This document shows, piece by piece, positions 45,160 through 54,417 of a stretch of 64,000 nt of DNA. Below the pieces are notes generated by a model. That model was not told the DNA's origin and searched no databases. It saw only the letters and a program-made list of their open reading frames with translations. The position numbers were made by a program, and so were the translations under genes. The stretch spans positions 162,943 to 226,942 of the forward strand of contig NZ_QEWQ01000004.1 in NCBI RefSeq assembly GCF_003121845.1. The letters run 5' to 3'. Within the stretch, counting starts at the first letter, position 1, and every line of letters begins with the position of its first letter. The DNA comes from Ignatzschineria ureiclastica (GTDB lineage: Bacteria; Pseudomonadota; Gammaproteobacteria; Cardiobacteriales; Wohlfahrtiimonadaceae).

Positions 45160-46588
45160 GATGGAAACTGTGCAATCGGATGCGCTTAAATCAGAGGCGA
45201 TCCTCTTCGGGCTAATCTCAGAATTTCGGGGTACTGTGCCGATCGAAGATGCGACAGAGATTATTATGAGTTCAGCTTATCTCTTCTGGCAAGATCCCGA
45301 TCAAGCTATTGATGCGCTTGAATCGGGGGAGAAGCGGTTACAAAGCTACCTCTTTGAAGCGTGTCAAACGCTCTGTAAAGAACGGCGATTACCATTAAAA
45401 GCAGAGTATTACCGGCAAATTCCTTGTAGCGGTTTGATCGAAAGCTATCGGCAGATCTATCAGCAATGTGATGCTAATCGTTTGAACTTCGCGCACTTTG
45501 TGGCGGAGGGGATCTATACTGGCGTAACGATTGAGAATCGCCGGCATTCTGGTGATTTAGATAGTAGCTCTATTCCCTATTTGATGCGTAGTATCGCGCG
45601 CCTCTATCCTCATCAAAAGGTCTATGATGGCGTTTGTGGCTTTGGGCGCTTGCTCTATCTGCTCAATCCCCCAAGTTTTATCGCGCGGGATATTGTGCCG
45701 ATCAATGTGGCGTTAACGCAGTTACTCTTTGAGATGTTGGCCCGTAAAGGATGCTTCCTGGTGGGTGATACTTTGATGGGTGCAGATAGTGTAAATCAAG
45801 CCACCGATCAATCGGTAGAGAACGCCTCACAACAAGAAGCAGAACAAGAAGTACCGGAGGAGTCAGCGCCGGTAAGGGAAACGATCGTAGAACCGCTTGG
45901 CATAGATATGGTGATTTCTCAACCGCCTTTAGGGATTCAGATTGATTCAAAACTATTAACGGCATTAGCAAAAGTCCCTTATCTCTTAATAGATGATCCG
46001 ATCTCTTCGCGGGCGAGTGATAGCCTTTGGATTCAAGAAGCGCTCTATCAAACTCACGAAAGCGGGCGGGTGATTTTGCATATTGCACCGGGCTGGAGCT
46101 ATCGAGCGGGTTATGATTTGGCACTTCGTAAAGAGCTATTGGAACGCAATTGGGTTGAAGCGCTGATCTATCTGCCGGGGAGTATGATGAGTTATACCGG
46201 CATTGAGAGTAATATTCTCATTCTTAATCGCGCTAAAAAGGTCAATACGATCCGTTTAATTGATGGCCGATCTCTTGGGTTTATAAGCTCGAAAAAACGC
46301 TATCGAATCTTCTCAGAAGCGGATATTAAGCAGATCACAACGCGACTTCAAGCCTCGGATTTATCCGAGGTGCAAGCATCCGATACGAATAGCAATTTCG
46401 CGCTCGATATCCCATTAAGTGAGATTCGGAAAAAGAATTATGATCTCAGTGCCACACACTACTTCTCAAAAATAGAGCGACTGGAGCTTACGAGCATTGC
46501 CGAGGAGAAGCGGAAACTCTTGCAATTGAGCGATCAGTGTCAAAAATTGCAGGCGGAGTTTCAGGCGCTCGTAGAGGAGATTGAGTAG
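45149..46588 (+). CDS. HsdM-like N6-adenine methyltransferase homologue with degenerate catalytic motifs
   Basis: 479 residues. The helical N-terminal part (about 1-125) resembles HsdM_N. It leads to a Rossmann core with motif I as VYDGVCGFGRLLY (about residues 164-176; canonical DPxCGxGG/F) and ARDIVPINVALTQLLFEML. Motif IV appears as MVISQPPLGIQ, where Ser-Gln replaces the Asn or Asp of (N/D)PP(Y/F). The core is interrupted by an acidic, low-complexity insert (about 213-250, ending VPEESAPVRE). It continues with HIAPGWSYRAG, LPGSMMSYTGIESNILILNRAK (typical HsdM: LP...f..t.v.t.ilv..k). A C-terminal coiled coil follows. SAM binding may survive; methylation is doubtful. Translationally coupled to the HsdS-like gene. 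No HsdR. Confidence 0.8.
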   Translation: MSRKMETVQSDALKSEAILFGLISEFRGTVPIEDATEIIMSSAYLFWQDPDQAIDALESGEKRLQSYLFEACQTLCKERRLPLKAEYYRQIPCSGLIESYRQIYQQCDANRLNFAHFVAEGIYTGVTIENRRHSGDLDSSSIPYLMRSIARLYPHQKVYDGVCGFGRLLYLLNPPSFIARDIVPINVALTQLLFEMLARKGCFLVGDTLMGADSVNQATDQSVENASQQEAEQEVPEESAPVRETIVEPLGIDMVISQPPLGIQIDSKLLTALAKVPYLLIDDPISSRASDSLWIQEALYQTHESGRVILHIAPGWSYRAGYDLALRKELLERNWVEALIYLPGSMMSYTGIESNILILNRAKKVNTIRLIDGRSLGFISSKKRYRIFSEADIKQITTRLQASDLSEVQASDTNSNFALDIPLSEIRKKNYDLSATHYFSKIERLELTSIAEEKRKLLQLSDQCQKLQAEFQALVEEIE

Positions 46589-46741
46589 ATTTCTAAGATT
46601 TTAGATGAGGATATGGGAAATTATCTTGATGATCTAGTAAATCAACTATTTGATAATTTCTCTTTGTTAAGCACATCTTAAGATTCAATTGCTTTAATGG
46701 CAATATCAAATAAGTATCGAAGTTGTCAGGAGGGAATGCAA

Positions 46742-47260
46742 ATGGAACGGCAGATGGATTGGCAAATCACTGAGGGTGAATCTAGTTGTATAGATAAAAC
46801 CGCTATGATGAATCAACAGACGAACCAGCGGGTAAAAATGGGAGTTAAAACCTTTTTTACAGTGATTGCTGGCGTAATCTTCAGTTTAGCGCTAAATGCG
46901 ATTTCAGAGCCTGTATGGGCAATGGAAGGGCACGATCTTCCTACAGATAGTAATCCGGAAGAGGAGATCGCGATTAACTTCGATATTCGACAAAATAATG
47001 GCGCGACATTGGTGGAAGATGCGCTCTATCTTGATGATGAGATGCGGGTGACTTTACAGGGTCAAATTGTTGAGCAGATAGGTAAAGATCGTTATCGCTT
47101 CAAAGATAGTTCGGGAGAGATGGTTTTAGAGATCGAAGGGGATGAGTGGTATGGGATTGAAGTCACGCCAGAAGATACGATTTTAGTACAAGGAGAGATT
47201 GAGCGTTCAGGCTTTCAACCTGCCACACTCGATGTGGATTTTTTACTTAAATTAGAATGA
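46742..47260 (+). CDS. Periplasmic OB-fold protein, YgiW/YdeI (BOF) family
   Basis: 172 residues from ATG 46742, which has AGGAGG eight bases upstream. About 37 polar residues precede the hydrophobic signal-like segment VKTFFTVIAGVIFSLALNAI, probably cut after PVWA (about residue 59). The C-terminal 75 residues form the bacterial OB fold: DEMRVTLQGQIVEQIGKDRY, FKDSSGEMVLEIEGDEW, EDTILVQGEIERS, as in YgiW/YdeI stress-tolerance proteins. The long n-region is unusual; a later start such as MGVKTFF would give a normal signal peptide but has a poor ribosome site. Partner or ligand unknown. A terminator follows about 190 bases later. Confidence 0.8.
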   Translation: MERQMDWQITEGESSCIDKTAMMNQQTNQRVKMGVKTFFTVIAGVIFSLALNAISEPVWAMEGHDLPTDSNPEEEIAINFDIRQNNGATLVEDALYLDDEMRVTLQGQIVEQIGKDRYRFKDSSGEMVLEIEGDEWYGIEVTPEDTILVQGEIERSGFQPATLDVDFLLKLE

Positions 47261-47449
47261 TAAGATCGGATTTGATAGCTTAAGAAGAGAAGAATAGGTG
47301 TCGTTTTTTTGTAGTATTCAAATTTAACTCTATTCTTTTTTCACTAAAGGTATAACTAAAAGTTATTAATTTTGAGCGATCATTGTTGAGAAATAATCGT
47401 AAGTTAACAGAGATAAACTACCCCTTTTTACTCGAAAAATAGTTGTGGA

Positions 47450-47477
47450 AAAAGTGCGCATTGGGCGCATTTTTTTT
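47450..47477 (+). terminator. Terminator at 47.45 kb
   Basis: Stem TGCGC (47455-47459) / GCGCA (47465-47469) plus flanking pairs between an upstream A-run and a downstream run of eight T. Strong T-tract. It would stop plus-strand transcripts from the BOF gene. Confidence 0.8.
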
Positions 47478-47873
47478 GGGCAAAATATTGAATCCTACGA
47501 TAATGATTGATGATCGAAAAAGTTGTTAGATGAGAGCAGAGAAAGAGATAATATTCTATTATTTCAATAGTTTTTTGGTTATAGCGCATTGTGATCGTGA
47601 TTCAATTCAATTATTCAATTTTTGTAGTATTGTTGTAATTCTCCGTAACCTTTAAATTTCTTTACATAAAAAACGGCAAGATAAAAAATAATCGCTTCAG
47701 AGTGAGTGCATTTTATCTCTACAATTCGGAATATTTTGGTGGATATTTCAATTTTTTGTTAGATAATGACCGCTTTTTCGAAGTCGAAGTAATCCAATAA
47801 TTATTATTAAAGAATCTCCCCTCAATGGAGTCTTGGGAGGGAGAACTCGATTGCCTTTGAGGAGTTTAAGTTT
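47478..47873. promoter_or_regulatory. AT-rich upstream region of dctA
   Basis: About 395 bases with no supported gene. It is AT-rich throughout and presumably contains the dctA promoter. I cannot assign -10/-35 boxes or an operator (for example for a DctR/DcuR-type regulator) with confidence. Confidence 0.4.
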
Positions 47874-49223
47874 ATGAGTTCTACATCGATAGAAACACCT
47901 AATAATCTACCGCCGGATATGCCGAAAGTGAAGAAAACGAAAATCTATCAAATTCTCTATGTACAGGTGATTTTTGCCATTGTTGTGGGGATTTTGTTAG
48001 GGCATTTTGCGCCGGATATTGGTCAAAAGATGCAACCACTCGGCGATGCTTTTATTAAGCTCGTGAAGATGATTATTGCGCCTGTGATCTTTATTACTGT
48101 ATCGACCGGTATCGGCGGTATGAATAATATGAAAACCGTGGGGCGCGTGACCGGGAAAGCGATGATCTACTTCCTCACGTTCTCAACAATTGCGCTCTTT
48201 GTCGGGATGCTCATCGCGAATGTGGTGCAACCTGGTGCGGGGATGAATATCGATCCTGCCTCGCTCTCAAATAATGCCGATGCTGTCGCCGGTTATGTAG
48301 AGAAAGCGCAAGATAGTTCGATGGTGGCTTTCTTTATGAACATCCTGCCGACAACATTGGTGAGCCCATTAGTAGGCGGTAATATCCTGCAAGTGCTCTT
48401 TGTTGCTGTGCTATTCGGGATTGCGCTGGCAAGTATTGGTGAAAAAGGTGAACCAATTGTCACATTCCTGAATCAATTAGCAGAGCCTATTTTCAAAATC
48501 GTATCGATGTTGATGAAATTTGCACCGATTGGGGCATTCGGGGCGATGGCATTTACCATTGGTCGTTACGGGATTGAGTCAGTATCGAATTTGGCACTTT
48601 TAGTCATTACTTTCTATGTCACATCAATTCTGTTTGTTGTGATAGTCCTCGGCTTAGTGGCGCGTTATAACAAATTCTCAATTTTGAAATTAATGCGTTA
48701 TATCAAAGAAGAATTACTATTAGTATTAGGTACAAGTTCTTCAGAAGCGGCGCTTCCTACTTTGATGCAGAAGATGGAGAAAGCAGGTTGTGATAAATCT
48801 GTGGTGGGACTTGTGATTCCAACAGGTTACTCGTTTAACCTTGATGGGACCAATATCTATATGACGATGGCGGCGCTCTTTATTGCGCAAGCGTGTGGTA
48901 TTCACTTGAGCTTTGGAGAGCAGTTACTGCTGCTTCTTGTGGCAATGTTGAGTTCAAAAGGGGCCGCGGGTGTAACAGGTGCCGGCTTTATTACCTTAGC
49001 AGCAACGCTCTCAGTCGTACCGTCAGTGCCGATCGAAGGGATGGCGCTTATTTTAGGAATCGACCGCTTTATGTCTGAGTGTCGTGCCTTGACGAACCTT
49101 GCCGGTAACGCTTGTGCCACAATCGTGGTTGCCCGTTGGGATAACGCATTAGATGAAGAGCAGTTACAAAGAGCTTTAGATGGTAAAATTAGTGAAGATG
49201 AAGCATTAAAAACTGTACTTTAG
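47874..49223 (+). CDS. dctA: C4-dicarboxylate:cation symporter (DctA)
   Basis: Inner-membrane uptake of succinate, fumarate and malate, DAACS family, 449 residues with eight helices and two re-entrant hairpins. It follows E. coli DctA closely: [58 protein letters not shown] (serine-rich re-entrant loop), [78 protein letters not shown]. The SSS and NLDGT substrate/cation motifs are intact. GAGGAG is about nine bases before ATG 47874. Single gene. Confidence 0.94.
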   Translation: MSSTSIETPNNLPPDMPKVKKTKIYQILYVQVIFAIVVGILLGHFAPDIGQKMQPLGDAFIKLVKMIIAPVIFITVSTGIGGMNNMKTVGRVTGKAMIYFLTFSTIALFVGMLIANVVQPGAGMNIDPASLSNNADAVAGYVEKAQDSSMVAFFMNILPTTLVSPLVGGNILQVLFVAVLFGIALASIGEKGEPIVTFLNQLAEPIFKIVSMLMKFAPIGAFGAMAFTIGRYGIESVSNLALLVITFYVTSILFVVIVLGLVARYNKFSILKLMRYIKEELLLVLGTSSSEAALPTLMQKMEKAGCDKSVVGLVIPTGYSFNLDGTNIYMTMAALFIAQACGIHLSFGEQLLLLLVAMLSSKGAAGVTGAGFITLAATLSVVPSVPIEGMALILGIDRFMSECRALTNLAGNACATIVVARWDNALDEEQLQRALDGKISEDEALKTVL

Positions 49224-49279
49224 TCGGATCGTGTCAGGATAGATATATCGACAACGATTAAAATTCAGACTAAAGAAGA

Positions 49280-49416
49280 TATAGTAAGATCGGTTCAAAA
49301 GAAGCTGATTGAAATGCCGGCGCATCAGCTGTAATAAGTACGGAAGCCGTTCTATCCGGCATCTTGCAAGTGTTGGTAAGTCAGGTTTTATACTTTCTTA
49401 AACCAAATTTACTATA
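49280..49416 (-). repeat. Family A repeat, short form, inverted
   Basis: A 137-bp copy in minus orientation: starts TATAGTAAGATCGGTTCAAA and ends CTTAAACCAAATTTACTATA. Same length and same missing interior as the short copy at 3404. Ends are well preserved. It lies between dctA and its terminator. Confidence 0.88.
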
Positions 49417-49420
49417 AAAG

Positions 49421-49466
49421 AAAACCGTATTAGGATCGATTCAATCGGCACTAATACGGTTTTTGG
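49421..49466. terminator. Bidirectional terminator between dctA and rnd
   Basis: Arms AAAACCGTATTAG (49421-49433) and CTAATACGGTTTT (49451 onwards) with a 17-base loop, T-run on the plus strand and on the minus strand. Serves the convergent dctA and rnd genes. Confidence 0.9.
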
Positions 49467-49527
49467 TTGTAGAGGAGATGACTTTCGTAGAGATCTCTCG
49501 GTGAATCAAGATTCTATTCTTTCTCTT

Positions 49528-50433
49528 CTATTCTTCCTCATCACCCTCATCATCATCGAGTAAAGCGGGCTGTTGTTTCCAAAAGTTTTCAATGGTCCGA
49601 ATTACTTGATTCTGTGTTACTTCAGGATACGAGGTGACGGCATAGTCTGTGTAGAGTTTGTGATTTTTCTGAGAATAGCTCTCGGCTAAGTGAATAAGAA
49701 TGTCATCTTTGATAACCCAACGTTTTGGAATATCTTGCTGAATCGCCACTAATTCCCGCATTTTAGCAAGCGATTTGAGAAGCTGCTTTTTAGAACCCCG
49801 TAATCGCTGTGAGCCTTTGACCTTTTTCCAAGCCATTTCTGGATTCGGTTCATAGCGAGCGCGTTCGGTCAGCGGAATAAAGTGGTTTTTCAGCGTATCC
49901 TGCTGGCCATTAGCCGCAATTTCTGCCACTAATTTATGGTAAGTAGGAATAAGATAATGTACATCATCATAGGCATATTTAAGCTGTTCGCTCGAAAGCG
50001 GACGCAGATCCCACTGTGTTCGTGTTTGATCTCGAGTAAGATTTACATCGCAATAGTGTAGAACAAGATCGTGATAGCTGATGCCGACCTTTTTATTAAG
50101 GGTAATTTGTGCCGCTGTTTGAGTATCAAAGACGGGCGTTACTAAGATGCCGAGCGCGTGGACAATCGCTTCGAGATCTTGGCTTGCAGAGTGGATAATT
50201 TTAGTAATGTGAGGCGCAGTTAAGAGCGCATTGAGCGCCGTAAAATCCTTGATAGCTAAAGGATCAATACAAACCGCTTCCTGATCGGTGGCAAGTTGAA
50301 TCAAGCAGAGCTTAGGGAAGTAGGTTTTCACACGTAGAAATTCTGTGTCGAGCGCTAAGAGCGTAATCTCTTCTAGTTGGATATTACACCACTGATCGAG
50401 CGCTTCTTGTGTATCTATATAATGATCTTTCAT
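49528..50433 (-). CDS. rnd: Ribonuclease D, short form (Rnd)
   Basis: 3'-5' exoribonuclease of tRNA 3'-end maturation. The DEDDy residues are visible: LALDTEFLR (DxE, about residue 29), IIHSASQDLEAI, and YAYDDVHYLIPTY with the Tyr-x3-Asp of DEDDy. One HRDC domain follows (AWKKVKGSQRLRGSKKQLL..., about 200-285). At 301 residues it is shorter than E. coli RNase D (375) and ends in an acidic tail (DDDEGDEEE), so the second HRDC domain is missing. I prefer ATG 50433; ATG 50457 adds MTRDSRRF without a ribosome site. Confidence 0.92.
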   Translation of the reverse strand: MKDHYIDTQEALDQWCNIQLEEITLLALDTEFLRVKTYFPKLCLIQLATDQEAVCIDPLAIKDFTALNALLTAPHITKIIHSASQDLEAIVHALGILVTPVFDTQTAAQITLNKKVGISYHDLVLHYCDVNLTRDQTRTQWDLRPLSSEQLKYAYDDVHYLIPTYHKLVAEIAANGQQDTLKNHFIPLTERARYEPNPEMAWKKVKGSQRLRGSKKQLLKSLAKMRELVAIQQDIPKRWVIKDDILIHLAESYSQKNHKLYTDYAVTSYPEVTQNQVIRTIENFWKQQPALLDDDEGDEEE

Positions 50434-50762
50434 AAATCTTCTACTATCCCGCGTCATTTTAACAATGTTTCATTATACGTTTTTTCTCTAATCATAACGG
50501 GGAAATCGAAGAGAAATTAGGCAAAAGCGAGAGCTTGATCTAAAAATGGTTGATAAGATCTAAATAGGTTGAGTATTTTCAGAATGAATCATTGAGAATC
50601 TGGCAAACAATCCCGCTGTAATTTCGTTATAATGACCCAATATTTTGAGCGGCACTGCTTAAAGTGTGCTTAGTTAGGATCTATTTTAAGATCTATTTGC
50701 AAAGTTATTATAAATAATCATTGTTATGTGGTTTTCGCCACTGATCAGGAAATTGATATTAC

Positions 50763-51605
50763 ATGTTAAGTTATCGTCACAGCTTTCACGCCGGCAATCA
50801 TGCGGATGTTCTCAAACATACCGTTCAGAGTTTGATTATTGAATCATTAACAGAGAAAGAGAAAGCGTTTCTCTATTTAGATACTCATTCCGGTGCGGGA
50901 CGGTATCAATTAACGAGTGCTGAATCGGAGAAGACCGGGGAATATCTTGAAGGTATTGCGAGAATATGGGCCGCTTCAGAACGCCCGGAAATTTTAGCGC
51001 CTTATTTAGAGATCGTTGAGAAACTTAATCCCGATGGTGAATTGCGCTATTATCCCGGTTCTCCACTATTAGCAAAAGAATTATTGAGATCCCAAGATCA
51101 ATTGATTATGACAGAACTTCATCCGAGTGATTATCCGCGATTAGTCGAGGAATTTGCCCGAGATCGCCGAGCAGAAGTCTTGAAAGAAGATGGATTTCAA
51201 CAACTAAAATCCAAATTACCGCCGGTAAGTCGCCGAGGATTTGTATTAATCGACCCCCCATATGAATTAAAAACGGATTATGAAGCGGTGGTATCGGGTA
51301 TTGTTGACGGTTATAAACGCTTTGCAACAGGGGTTTATGCGATTTGGTATCCTGTTGTCTCTCGTACGCAGATCAATAAGATGGTAGAAGCGCTGCGAGA
51401 AACGGGGATTCGTAAAATTCTACAGATTGAATTAGGAGTACAACCCGATAGTGAAGAGCGGGGAATGACTGCTTCCGGAATGATTGTGATCAATCCGCCT
51501 TGGAAGTTAGAAGCGCAGATGCAAGCTATTATGCCTTGGCTCTATCAAACGCTCGTCCCCGATCATCAAGGACATACATTGATCGAATGGATTACCCCGG
51601 AGTAG
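50763..51605 (+). CDS. rlmJ: 23S rRNA (adenine-2030-N6)-methyltransferase (RlmJ)
   Basis: 280 residues matching RlmJ/YhiR throughout. The characteristic start is MLSYRHSFHAGNHADVLKH, and a SAM/strand region follows with YLDTHSGAGRYQL. The N6-adenine catalytic motif is FVLIDPPYELK (about residues 159-169, DPPY). Later come YAIWYPVV and GMTASGMIVINPPWKLE. It methylates one adenine of 23S rRNA in the nascent 50S subunit. The start codon is fixed by the conserved N-terminus. Single gene, 138 bases before thiM. Confidence 0.95.
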   Translation: MLSYRHSFHAGNHADVLKHTVQSLIIESLTEKEKAFLYLDTHSGAGRYQLTSAESEKTGEYLEGIARIWAASERPEILAPYLEIVEKLNPDGELRYYPGSPLLAKELLRSQDQLIMTELHPSDYPRLVEEFARDRRAEVLKEDGFQQLKSKLPPVSRRGFVLIDPPYELKTDYEAVVSGIVDGYKRFATGVYAIWYPVVSRTQINKMVEALRETGIRKILQIELGVQPDSEERGMTASGMIVINPPWKLEAQMQAIMPWLYQTLVPDHQGHTLIEWITPE

Positions 51606-51743
51606 AGTGATCTCTTTGGTGAAGCGTTAGCACAGATTGGAAGTAAAATTTTAAGGCTTGGATGAAAGACCGAACGACAGATTGAACGGAAGGTTGAAAT
51701 AAAAGCCGAATGAAAGCCGAATGAAAGAATCAAAGGAGTTTGA

Positions 51744-52571
51744 ATGTTAATCCCATTTTCAGCGATGAATGCCGTTCCTTATTGGTTAATGTATCAGGAA
51801 AAATCGCCACTTGTGCATTGTATGACCAATCACGTGGTACAAAATTTTACAGCGAACGTATTACTAGCTACCGGCGGTAGTCCGGCGATGGTGCCTAGTA
51901 TTGAGGAGTGTGGGGATTTTACTACGATTGCAAGTGCATTATTGATTAATGTTGGAACAATTACAGCGCCCACAGCCGAAGCGATGTTAGCGTCTGCAAA
52001 AGTGGCGTATGAAACCGGTACTCCTTGGGTGCTCGATCCTGTGGCTATTGGACCGGCGCTCTATTATCGCACGGAGATTGTTGCGCAATTATTGCAATAT
52101 AAGCCGACCGTTATTCGCGGTAACGTTGCTGAGATCAAAACCCTTGCCGGAGAAGTAGCACAATCGAAAGGGGTAGATTCTCAAGAAGATTTTAGGGAGG
52201 CCGTAATCTATGCCGAGCAGGTGGCTAGAGAATTCAATACTGTCGTAGCGATGACAGGCCGTCACGATATTATTACCGATGGTCAGAAGAGTTATGAAGT
52301 GAGTATTGGTACAAAACAATTAACGAAAGTCACAGGAACCGGCTGTTCACTATCGGCCTTAGTGGCAGGATTAATTGGTGCCTCACAAGATGTGGTGGAA
52401 GCTGCGGCAACGGCTTGTTATGTGGTCTCGTTAGCGGGAATGCGTGCTGCAGAAAAAAGCGAGGGAATGGGGTCTTTTGCTGTTAGTTATTTGGATGAAC
52501 TCTCTTTCATTAATGCTGATTCGCTTTTTGCATTAGCACAAGCGGAAGAGGAGAAAACAGAAGTACTATAA
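51744..52571 (+). CDS. thiM: Hydroxyethylthiazole kinase (ThiM)
   Basis: Salvage kinase that phosphorylates thiamine's thiazole alcohol. 275 residues, ribokinase-like fold. Diagnostic segments are SPLVHCMTNHVVQNFTANVLLATGGSPAM, TPWVLDPVAIG, TVIRGNVAEI, TGRHDIITDG and the anion-hole/catalytic KVTGTGCSLSAL. AAAGGAG precedes ATG 51744. First of thiM-thiE-thiD. The 138-base upstream region holds degenerate repeats (GAATGAAAGCC-like) and no TPP riboswitch that I can recognise. With thiE and thiD it forms a complete thiazole and pyrimidine salvage route to thiamine phosphate. Confidence 0.96.
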   Translation: MLIPFSAMNAVPYWLMYQEKSPLVHCMTNHVVQNFTANVLLATGGSPAMVPSIEECGDFTTIASALLINVGTITAPTAEAMLASAKVAYETGTPWVLDPVAIGPALYYRTEIVAQLLQYKPTVIRGNVAEIKTLAGEVAQSKGVDSQEDFREAVIYAEQVAREFNTVVAMTGRHDIITDGQKSYEVSIGTKQLTKVTGTGCSLSALVAGLIGASQDVVEAAATACYVVSLAGMRAAEKSEGMGSFAVSYLDELSFINADSLFALAQAEEEKTEVL

Positions 52572-52790
52572 ATCTGAAGAGATAGGATCTGTTGGTGATT
52601 GTGGAGAGATTTGATTCTATTGAAGATAATCAGAATAAACTATTTTTAAATCTGAAATAACCTCAAATAAGTTGACCTTTTACGGTAACTCTGTTTTAAC
52701 ACAAGTATGCCGTTAAAAATAAGGGCATTTATAAGCAGTCCTCAAAAATTCATAATAAATAATAAATCAATATCTCAAAGGAGTTTCATT

Positions 52791-53462
52791 ATGGCAGGAT
52801 TTCATCAATGGTTAGATCGCCGGGCGATATTTGATCTATCGCTCTATTTAGTATTAGATCCTCAAATGTGTGGAGGCCTCGATAAGATGGTAGAGACCGT
52901 CAAAGAGGCTGTCGCAAATGGTGTGACATTTGTTCAATTACGTTCAGAAGCTGAGATTGATAAAGGCTTATGGTATAAAGCGGCGGTGGTACTCAAGCCG
53001 ATCTTAAAAGCCCATAATATTCCTTTTGTCATTAATGATCATGTCGACGTCGCTTTAGCGGTGGATGCCGATGGTGTTCACATTGGGCAGAAAGATCTAC
53101 CGGCGACCGTTGTCCGTAAATTATTAGGGGAGGAGAAAATTATTGGCCTCTCTGTCGGATCGGTTGAAGAATTAAAAGCAGTGAATTTTACTGTGGTGGA
53201 TTATGTGGGCGTTGGCCCCGTTTTTGCCACGACAACGAAGAAAGATGCCCGTCCAGCATTAGGGCTTGATGGTTTGAAAGCGATTGTCAAAGCGCACGCT
53301 TGTAAGAAGGTGGCTATTGGTGGTATTAATGCTTCTAATGCAGAATCGGTGATGAGTACCGGTGTTGATGGTATTGCAGTGGTTTCGGCTATTTGTGGGC
53401 AAGAGGATGTCGCTGATGCAACAACTTTACTCTCGACAATCGTGACAGCAGAACAAGAATAG
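52791..53462 (+). CDS. thiE: Thiamine phosphate synthase (ThiE)
   Basis: Couples HMP pyrophosphate and thiazole phosphate to thiamine phosphate. 223 residues, TIM barrel. It shows LSLYLVLDPQMC, FVQLRSEAEIDKG, PFVINDHVDVALAVDADGVHIGQKDLP, GLSVGSVEEL, YVGVGPVFATTTKKDA, the phosphate loop VAIGGINASNAESVMSTGVDGIAVVSAI. The start ATG 52791 follows AAAGGAGT. An in-frame extension to 52707 includes the ribosome site and lacks conservation. Lies between thiM (219-base gap) and thiD (42-base gap), consistent with one operon. Confidence 0.96.
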   Translation: MAGFHQWLDRRAIFDLSLYLVLDPQMCGGLDKMVETVKEAVANGVTFVQLRSEAEIDKGLWYKAAVVLKPILKAHNIPFVINDHVDVALAVDADGVHIGQKDLPATVVRKLLGEEKIIGLSVGSVEELKAVNFTVVDYVGVGPVFATTTKKDARPALGLDGLKAIVKAHACKKVAIGGINASNAESVMSTGVDGIAVVSAICGQEDVADATTLLSTIVTAEQE

Positions 53463-53504
53463 TAGAAGACAACGGAAGAAACTTGATAGGTAGGAGAAGG
53501 TAGA

Positions 53505-54296
53505 ATGAATAAGATTTTAACCATTGCCGGTTCAGATCCAAGCGGAGGGGCGGGGATTCAAGCAGATTTAAAAGCATTTTCCGCTTTAGGCACTTATGGA
53601 ATGGCAATTTTATCAGCCTTAACTGCACAGTCAACGCAAGGGGTAGATGGCGTTTTACCGGTTCCTACCGAATTTATCGAGAAACAATATTGTGTGCTCT
53701 ATGACGATATTATTGCAGATGCAGTCAAGATGGGCGCTTTGGTGAATAGTGATATTATTGAGTGCGTGGCAGGCCTCTTAACCCGTTATCCCATTCCATT
53801 TGTGGTATTAGATACGGTGATGATCGCAAAAGGCGGACACCCCTTATTAGCCAATGATGCAGTGAGCGCTATTCGCACGCATCTGTTACCATTAGCGGAT
53901 ATTATTACCCCTAATATTCCCGAAGCCGCAGCATTACTCGACACTGATGAAGCTACTACAGAAGCACAGATGCAGGCACAAGGGGAAGCCTTATTAGCTT
54001 TAGGGCCTAAAGCTGTGTTGATTAAGGGTGGACATTTAGAGGCCGAGATTAGCCCTGATCTTCTGGTGACCCAATCAGGAACAGAGCGCTTAGTTAGTCC
54101 TCGTATTGCCACTAAAAATACCCATGGAACAGGCTGCACATTGTCTGCGGCGATAGCGGCACTCTATCCTAGTCATGGCTTAGTGAATGGGGTTCGGTTG
54201 GCAAAAGAGTATATTGATGGGGCTATTGCTAAAGCTGATAGCTTACAAGTAGGTCAAGGTATTGGGCCTACACACCATTTTTATCGTTGGTGGTAA
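53505..54296 (+). CDS. thiD: Hydroxymethylpyrimidine / phosphomethylpyrimidine kinase (ThiD)
   Basis: Phosphorylates HMP and HMP-phosphate to HMP pyrophosphate, the pyrimidine donor for ThiE. 263 residues, ribokinase family. Family signatures are ILTIAGSDPSGGAGIQADLKAFSALGTYGM, TAQSTQGV, VLDTVMIAKGGHPLL, ITPNIPEAAALL, VLIKGGHLE and the catalytic NTHGTGCTLSAAIAA with its GTGC anion hole. GGAG lies about ten bases before ATG 53505. Third gene of the thi operon. The MFS transporter gene follows after about 120 bases. Confidence 0.97.
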   Translation: MNKILTIAGSDPSGGAGIQADLKAFSALGTYGMAILSALTAQSTQGVDGVLPVPTEFIEKQYCVLYDDIIADAVKMGALVNSDIIECVAGLLTRYPIPFVVLDTVMIAKGGHPLLANDAVSAIRTHLLPLADIITPNIPEAAALLDTDEATTEAQMQAQGEALLALGPKAVLIKGGHLEAEISPDLLVTQSGTERLVSPRIATKNTHGTGCTLSAAIAALYPSHGLVNGVRLAKEYIDGAIAKADSLQVGQGIGPTHHFYRWW

Positions 54297-54417
54297 AAGA
54301 GTTATTTAAAAGCGTTCTCTAAAAGTGTTATCTATAAAAAAATCTATCATCGCTATTTTAGCTATATAGTCGCCATTTGAGCCATTTCAATAGAAATAGA
54401 GTTAGGAATTGATATTA

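Noticed and set aside
51606-51743. Searched for a TPP riboswitch before thiM
   Set aside because: Leader is only 138 bases and made of degenerate short repeats; the conserved riboswitch motifs were not found.
52707-52790. N-terminal extension of ThiE
   Set aside because: Contains the AAAGGAGT ribosome site for ATG 52791 and has no family similarity.
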